From: an uncultured Clostridia bacterium
Lineage (GTDB): Bacteria; Bacillota; Clostridia; TANB77; CAG-508
Direction of reading: 5' to 3'
Assembly: GCA_934167435.1 (NCBI GenBank)
Contig: CAKPKZ010000018.1
Location: 1 to 18,358, forward strand
DNA length: 18,358 nucleotides
The stretch's first letter is position 1. Each line of letters begins with the position of its first letter. Shown here one piece after another: positions 15,031 to 18,358 of the stretch. The translations under genes and the position numbers were made by a program. The notes under the pieces are model-generated. The model ran no database searches. It was not told where the DNA came from and saw only the letters and a list, made by a program, of their open reading frames with translations.

Positions 15031-15088
15031 TTGACAGTTGAATGCGGATTCAATTATAATATATTAAGAGTTGAATAAACATTCAACT
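15031..15088 (+). promoter_or_regulatory. cad promoter with two palindromic CadC-type operators
   Basis: TTGACA (15031-15036), an 18-base spacer and TATAAT (15055-15060) make a near-consensus promoter. Operator 1, TTGAAT-GCGG-ATTCAA (15038-15053), fills the spacer. Operator 2, AGTTGAAT-AAAC-ATTCAACT (15069-15088), is a perfect palindrome just before the ribosome binding site. Their centres are 33 bases apart, about three helical turns. Both resemble ArsR/SmtB-family operators. Confidence 0.85.
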
Positions 15089-15105
15089 ATATAAAGGAGG
15101 AGTGT

Positions 15106-15468
15106 ATGTCTAAAAACGAATTTATATGTGATTGTAATATAATACATGAAAAAACAGTAAATGAAACAATAAAGAAAATGCCAGAAGAAGATACATTTAA
15201 TAAAATTGCAGAATTTTTTAAAATTTTAGGTGATACAACAAGAACAAAAATACTATTTGCATTAGATTTAAACGAAATGTGTGTATGTGATATAGCAAAT
15301 GTATTAAATATGAGTAAATCTTCAATATCACATCAATTAGGTACATTGCGTAGAATGAATATTGTAAAGTGTAGAAAAGAAGGAAAAGAAGTTTATTATA
15401 CATTAGACGACAATCACATAAAAGAAGTATTTGAAGTAGCTCTTGAACACATAGAGCATAAAAAATAA
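15106..15468 (+). CDS. cadC: CadC-type ArsR/SmtB metal-responsive repressor
   Basis: This 120-residue winged-helix repressor is released from DNA when it binds Cd(II), Pb(II) or Zn(II). The metal ligands known from Staphylococcus CadC have clear counterparts. C8 and C10 at the N-terminus, with C59 and C61 in EMCVCD, form the thiolate site. D101 or D102, H104, H115 and H118 in the last helix form the alpha-5 site. The DNA-reading helix is NMSKSSISHQLGTLRRM. AGGAGG at 15095-15100 supports the ATG. The promoter carries two matching operators, so it should repress itself and the transporter gene, which starts 20 bases after its stop. Confidence 0.92.
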   Translation: MSKNEFICDCNIIHEKTVNETIKKMPEEDTFNKIAEFFKILGDTTRTKILFALDLNEMCVCDIANVLNMSKSSISHQLGTLRRMNIVKCRKEGKEVYYTLDDNHIKEVFEVALEHIEHKK

Positions 15469-15488
15469 ATGAAAGGAAGAATTATATT

Positions 15489-17330
15489 ATGAAAAAAAGA
15501 TTAAACTTGATTATTATTTCGTTAATATTATTTTTATTTTCAATAATAGTAAAATTTCAAAATGTTTGGATTAATAATGTTATTTATATTGTTAGTTATT
15601 TGTTAGTAGGGTTTAAGATTGTAAAAAAAGCAATAAGAAACATAGCAAGAGGGAAAATATTTGACGAGAACTTTTTAGTGGCAATTGCAACTATTGGGGC
15701 ATTTGGCATAGGGGAATTTCCAGAAGCCGTAGCAGTAATGCTATTTTACCAAATAGGAGAACTATTTCAAGATTATGCAGTAGACAAATCAAAAAAGTCA
15801 ATTGCAAGTTTAATGGATATTAGACCTGATTATGCAAATGTAAATAGAAACTCAAAAATTGAAAAAGTAAATCCTGGTGAGGTTAAAATTGGAGAAATAA
15901 TATTAGTTAAGCCTGGAGAAAAAATTCCTTTAGATGGAATTGTAATAGAAGGAAATTCCATGATAGATACATCAGCTTTAACAGGAGAATCTGTGCCAAG
16001 AAAAGCATCAATTGGAGATAATGTTTTAAGTGCTTGCATAAATAAAAATGGTTTATTAACAATTAAAGTTACAAAAGAATTTGGAGAATCAACCGTTAGT
16101 AAGATATTAGATTTAGTAGAAAACGCTAGTAGTAAAAAATCGAAGTCTGAAAAATTTATTAGTAAATTTGCCAAGTATTATACTCCTATTGTTGTTATTG
16201 TAGCGTTATTATTAGCAGTTATTCCACCATTAATATTAAAAAATGCAACATTTGTTGAATGGATTTATAGAGCATTAGCATTTTTAATGGTATCTTGTCC
16301 TTGTGCATTAGTTATATCAATTCCATTAGGATTTTTTGGAGGAATAGGTGGAGCTTCTAAAATTGGTGTATTAATAAAGGGAAGTAATTATTTAGAAATG
16401 TTATCAAATACAGAAACAGTAGTGTTTGACAAAACAGGAACTTTAACACAAGGTGTTTTTGAAGTACAGAAAATAAAATCAATTGGAATAAGCGAAGAAG
16501 AATTGATAAAAATTGTAGCACACGCAGAAAGTTTTTCTAATCATCCTGTTGCTGAATCTGTAAAAAAAGCATATGGCAAAGAAATTAATAAAAAATTAAT
16601 AAGTAAGACAGAAGAAATTAGTGGACATGGAATTATGGCAATAGTAGAAGATAAAGAAGTTTTAGTTGGAAATGATAAACTAATGAAACAAAAAAATATT
16701 AACTATGAAGAGTGTCAAGAAATTGGAACTACATTATACATAGCAATAAATAATGTGTTTGCCGGATATATAGTAATTTCAGACAAAATAAAAGAAGACT
16801 CTAAATTAGCAATTGAGGAAATAAAAAAACTAAATATAAAAAATACCGTTATGCTTACAGGAGATAGAAAAGAAGTAGGAGAAGCTGTTGCAAAAAAATT
16901 AAACTTAGATGAAGTTTATACAGAATTATTGCCAGACGGAAAAGTAAAAAAAGTAGAAGAATTATTAAAATTAAAATCTGAAAAAGGAAAAATTGCATTT
17001 GTTGGTGATGGAATAAATGATGCACCTGTTCTTGCATTGTCAGACATTGGAATTGCAATGGGAGGATTAGGTTCAGATGCTGCTATTGAAGCTGCAGACA
17101 TTGTTATTATGACAGATGAAATATCTAAAATAAGTAAAGCAATAAAGATTTCTAGGAAAACAATGAAAATAGTTAAAGAAAATATAATATTTGCAATTGC
17201 TGTAAAAGTAATTGTTTTAGTATTAAGTGCAGTCGGAATTGCAACTATGTGGGAAGCTGTGTTTGCAGATGTTGGAGTTTCAATACTTGCAATAATAAAT
17301 TCTCTAAGAATGTTAAAAGTACAAAAATAG
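15489..17330 (+). CDS. cadA: Zn/Cd/Pb-exporting P1B-type ATPase
   Basis: This 613-residue membrane pump uses ATP to export Zn(II), Cd(II) or Pb(II). Visible motifs in order are TGES (165-168, actuator), the CPC metal site (270-272) in SCPCAL, DKTGT with phosphorylated D314 (314-318), the SNHP nucleotide-binding loop (350-353), TGDR (457-460) and GDGIND (506-511). K573 in AVKVIVL and D594 in ADVGVSIL correspond to the conserved Lys and Asp that mark the Zn/Cd subgroup (ZntA, CadA). There is no N-terminal CxxC heavy-metal-associated domain. The protein starts directly with membrane segments, so it is shorter than classical CadA (over 700 residues). AAGGA at 15474-15478 precedes the ATG. It ends in TAG, which shows that TAG is a working stop in this genome. 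Confidence 0.93.
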   Translation: MKKRLNLIIISLILFLFSIIVKFQNVWINNVIYIVSYLLVGFKIVKKAIRNIARGKIFDENFLVAIATIGAFGIGEFPEAVAVMLFYQIGELFQDYAVDKSKKSIASLMDIRPDYANVNRNSKIEKVNPGEVKIGEIILVKPGEKIPLDGIVIEGNSMIDTSALTGESVPRKASIGDNVLSACINKNGLLTIKVTKEFGESTVSKILDLVENASSKKSKSEKFISKFAKYYTPIVVIVALLLAVIPPLILKNATFVEWIYRALAFLMVSCPCALVISIPLGFFGGIGGASKIGVLIKGSNYLEMLSNTETVVFDKTGTLTQGVFEVQKIKSIGISEEELIKIVAHAESFSNHPVAESVKKAYGKEINKKLISKTEEISGHGIMAIVEDKEVLVGNDKLMKQKNINYEECQEIGTTLYIAINNVFAGYIVISDKIKEDSKLAIEEIKKLNIKNTVMLTGDRKEVGEAVAKKLNLDEVYTELLPDGKVKKVEELLKLKSEKGKIAFVGDGINDAPVLALSDIGIAMGGLGSDAAIEAADIVIMTDEISKISKAIKISRKTMKIVKENIIFAIAVKVIVLVLSAVGIATMWEAVFADVGVSILAIINSLRMLKVQK

Positions 17331-17351
17331 AATAATAAAGTTGAATAAAAT

Positions 17352-17380
17352 TTGCTGAATTTGAAGAAATATGCTATAAT
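17352..17380 (+). promoter_or_regulatory. Promoter of the right-edge gene
   Basis: TTGCTG (17352-17357), a 17-base spacer and a consensus TATAAT (17375-17380) preceded by TGC form a strong extended -10 promoter, 32 bases upstream of the next start codon. Confidence 0.7.
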
Positions 17381-17412
17381 ATAAGTATTACATAAGAAAA
17401 GGGGGAGTTTTT

Positions 17413-18358
17413 ATGGAAAAACAAAAAATGAAATTATGGAAAAGAATTTTATTAATTTTAGTAGCATTAATAATACTAATTGTTATAGCATTTATTTCTT
17501 ATAATAAAGTATACACCTATATTGATATGGAAATGAGATTTAAAGAATTTGAAAAGAAACAAGCAATAGAAACCAAAGGTCTATTATCATATATAGAAGA
17601 TGAAAATTATGCTAAAGTAGACAACATGGATTATATAACTCAAGATGGAATTAGCGTTAAAGTAGATTCAATTAGTATAACCGATGACACTTTTAAGGCA
17701 AATATTAGCTTTAAAGTCAACCAAGACTTTGATTATAGAAATTTTGCATATGGATATGCTGTATATGATGAAAATAAAAATATTTACCAAATAAATTCAA
17801 GAATGCATTTAGGAGAAAATGAGAAATACGATTATGGTTCAATTTTTATGCAACGTGAACTTGGAATAAATAAAAATAAAGATATATATAGTATATATTT
17901 AGCAGATAATTCTGGAATTCAAAGCATATCAATAGATGAAAGTCAAAGAATAATAACAACAGCAATCAAAATTGAAGCTAAGGATAAATTTCCTCAAAGT
18001 AGAAAAATTTATATTAAATTATTTGATTTAGGATATTTTAATATAAATAAAGACGAAAATGAAAAAGTTATAGCACAAAATATTAATTTAAGTGATGCCA
18101 AATGGCAATTTGAATTTGATATTCCCGAAGAAATGAATAAGAGAAAAACTATAAATTTAAAATTAGCAAATGAAATTCCAGGATTAGAAATAACAAACAT
18201 AACAATTACAGAAACAAAATTAGTATTAAACTTTAATTCTAAAGAATATGTTAATTTAATAAGTGAAGGAAAAGATATGCCAGCGGGAGAATTTTTAAAT
18301 AAATGTAAAGAAATGTTAAATATTACAGATGGTGAAGAAAATAGTTATAAAGAAACCA
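17413..18358 (+). CDS. Unknown membrane-anchored extracytoplasmic protein (3' end outside window)
   Basis: The frame opens at an ATG behind AGGGGGAG and stays open to the right edge (315 codons visible), so the gene is incomplete here. Residues about 9-29 form one hydrophobic anchor preceded by Lys and Arg, leaving the rest outside the cell. The external part alternates short strands with charged turns (for example ISVKVDSISITDDTFKANI, then KFPQSRKIYIKLFDLGYF), which suggests one or two immunoglobulin-like or other beta-sandwich domains. No catalytic motif, lipobox or sorting signal is seen. I do not recognise the family. It has its own strong promoter and is separate from the cad operon. Confidence 0.7.
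   Translation, partial: MEKQKMKLWKRILLILVALIILIVIAFISYNKVYTYIDMEMRFKEFEKKQAIETKGLLSYIEDENYAKVDNMDYITQDGISVKVDSISITDDTFKANISFKVNQDFDYRNFAYGYAVYDENKNIYQINSRMHLGENEKYDYGSIFMQRELGINKNKDIYSIYLADNSGIQSISIDESQRIITTAIKIEAKDKFPQSRKIYIKLFDLGYFNINKDENEKVIAQNINLSDAKWQFEFDIPEEMNKRKTINLKLANEIPGLEITNITITETKLVLNFNSKEYVNLISEGKDMPAGEFLNKCKEMLNITDGEENSYKET

Noticed and set aside
1..18358. CRISPR array, tRNA, rRNA, phage or conjugation genes
   Set aside because: No spaced direct repeats, cloverleaf-like segments, rRNA motifs or structural phage or transfer proteins were seen.

Overview
The window is very AT-rich and reads as a low-GC Gram-positive chromosome, most likely a member of Clostridia (Bacillota), though I cannot place it lower than that. 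The reasons are strong AGGAGG-type ribosome binding sites, TTG starts on polA and a transglycosylase gene, rho-independent hairpins with U tracts, and the families present (LiaF-like protein, CadC-type repressor, Zn/Cd P-type ATPase, PolI with a dead proofreading site). TGG encodes Trp, and TGA and TAG both terminate intact genes, so the standard bacterial code applies. Every intact gene I can support is on the + strand.

Layout. (a) 1-410: the 3' end of an unidentified gene and its terminator. (b) 418-4918: a promoter and four tightly packed or overlapping genes: a LiaF-like membrane protein, an unknown membrane-anchored protein, a QxxRW-type family 2 glycosyltransferase, and an ABCG-like ABC transporter with fused ATPase and permease. 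They look like one cell-envelope operon, possibly making and exporting or sensing a surface glycan or lipid. (c) 5018-6657: a cytosolic transglutaminase-fold protein and 3-methyladenine DNA glycosylase I (tag), closed by a strong terminator. (d) 6675-7557: a MerR regulator with its operator, followed by a scar in which the 5' end of dxs is joined to the 3' part of an unrelated membrane-protein gene. (e) 7592-11742: polA (broken by a one-base deletion), a lytic transglycosylase and a ZIP metal transporter, probably co-transcribed.

(f) 11743-12600 holds no intact gene. It contains a truncated peroxiredoxin, a terminator-like hairpin repeat and a frameshifted IS3-family transposase remnant. (g) 12607-14224: a DUF4143-type AAA ATPase and a 45-residue small protein, flanked by a 17-bp near-identical direct repeat. 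(h) 14272-14960: an orphan efflux adaptor gene with an internal TAG, then a second copy of the hairpin repeat acting as a terminator. (i) 15031-17330: a cadmium/zinc resistance pair, a CadC-type repressor with two palindromic operators and a P1B ATPase without an N-terminal metal-binding domain. (j) 17352-end: a promoter and the start of an unknown membrane-anchored extracytoplasmic protein.

Two themes stand out. Metal handling appears twice (ZIP uptake, CadC/CadA export). The stretch from about 7.1 to 14.9 kb is dense in broken genes (dxs, a membrane protein, polA, peroxiredoxin, IS3 transposase, efflux adaptor), so it is either a decaying, rearranged region or partly affected by assembly and sequencing errors. 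I do not see a CRISPR array, rRNA, tRNA or a clear phage module.
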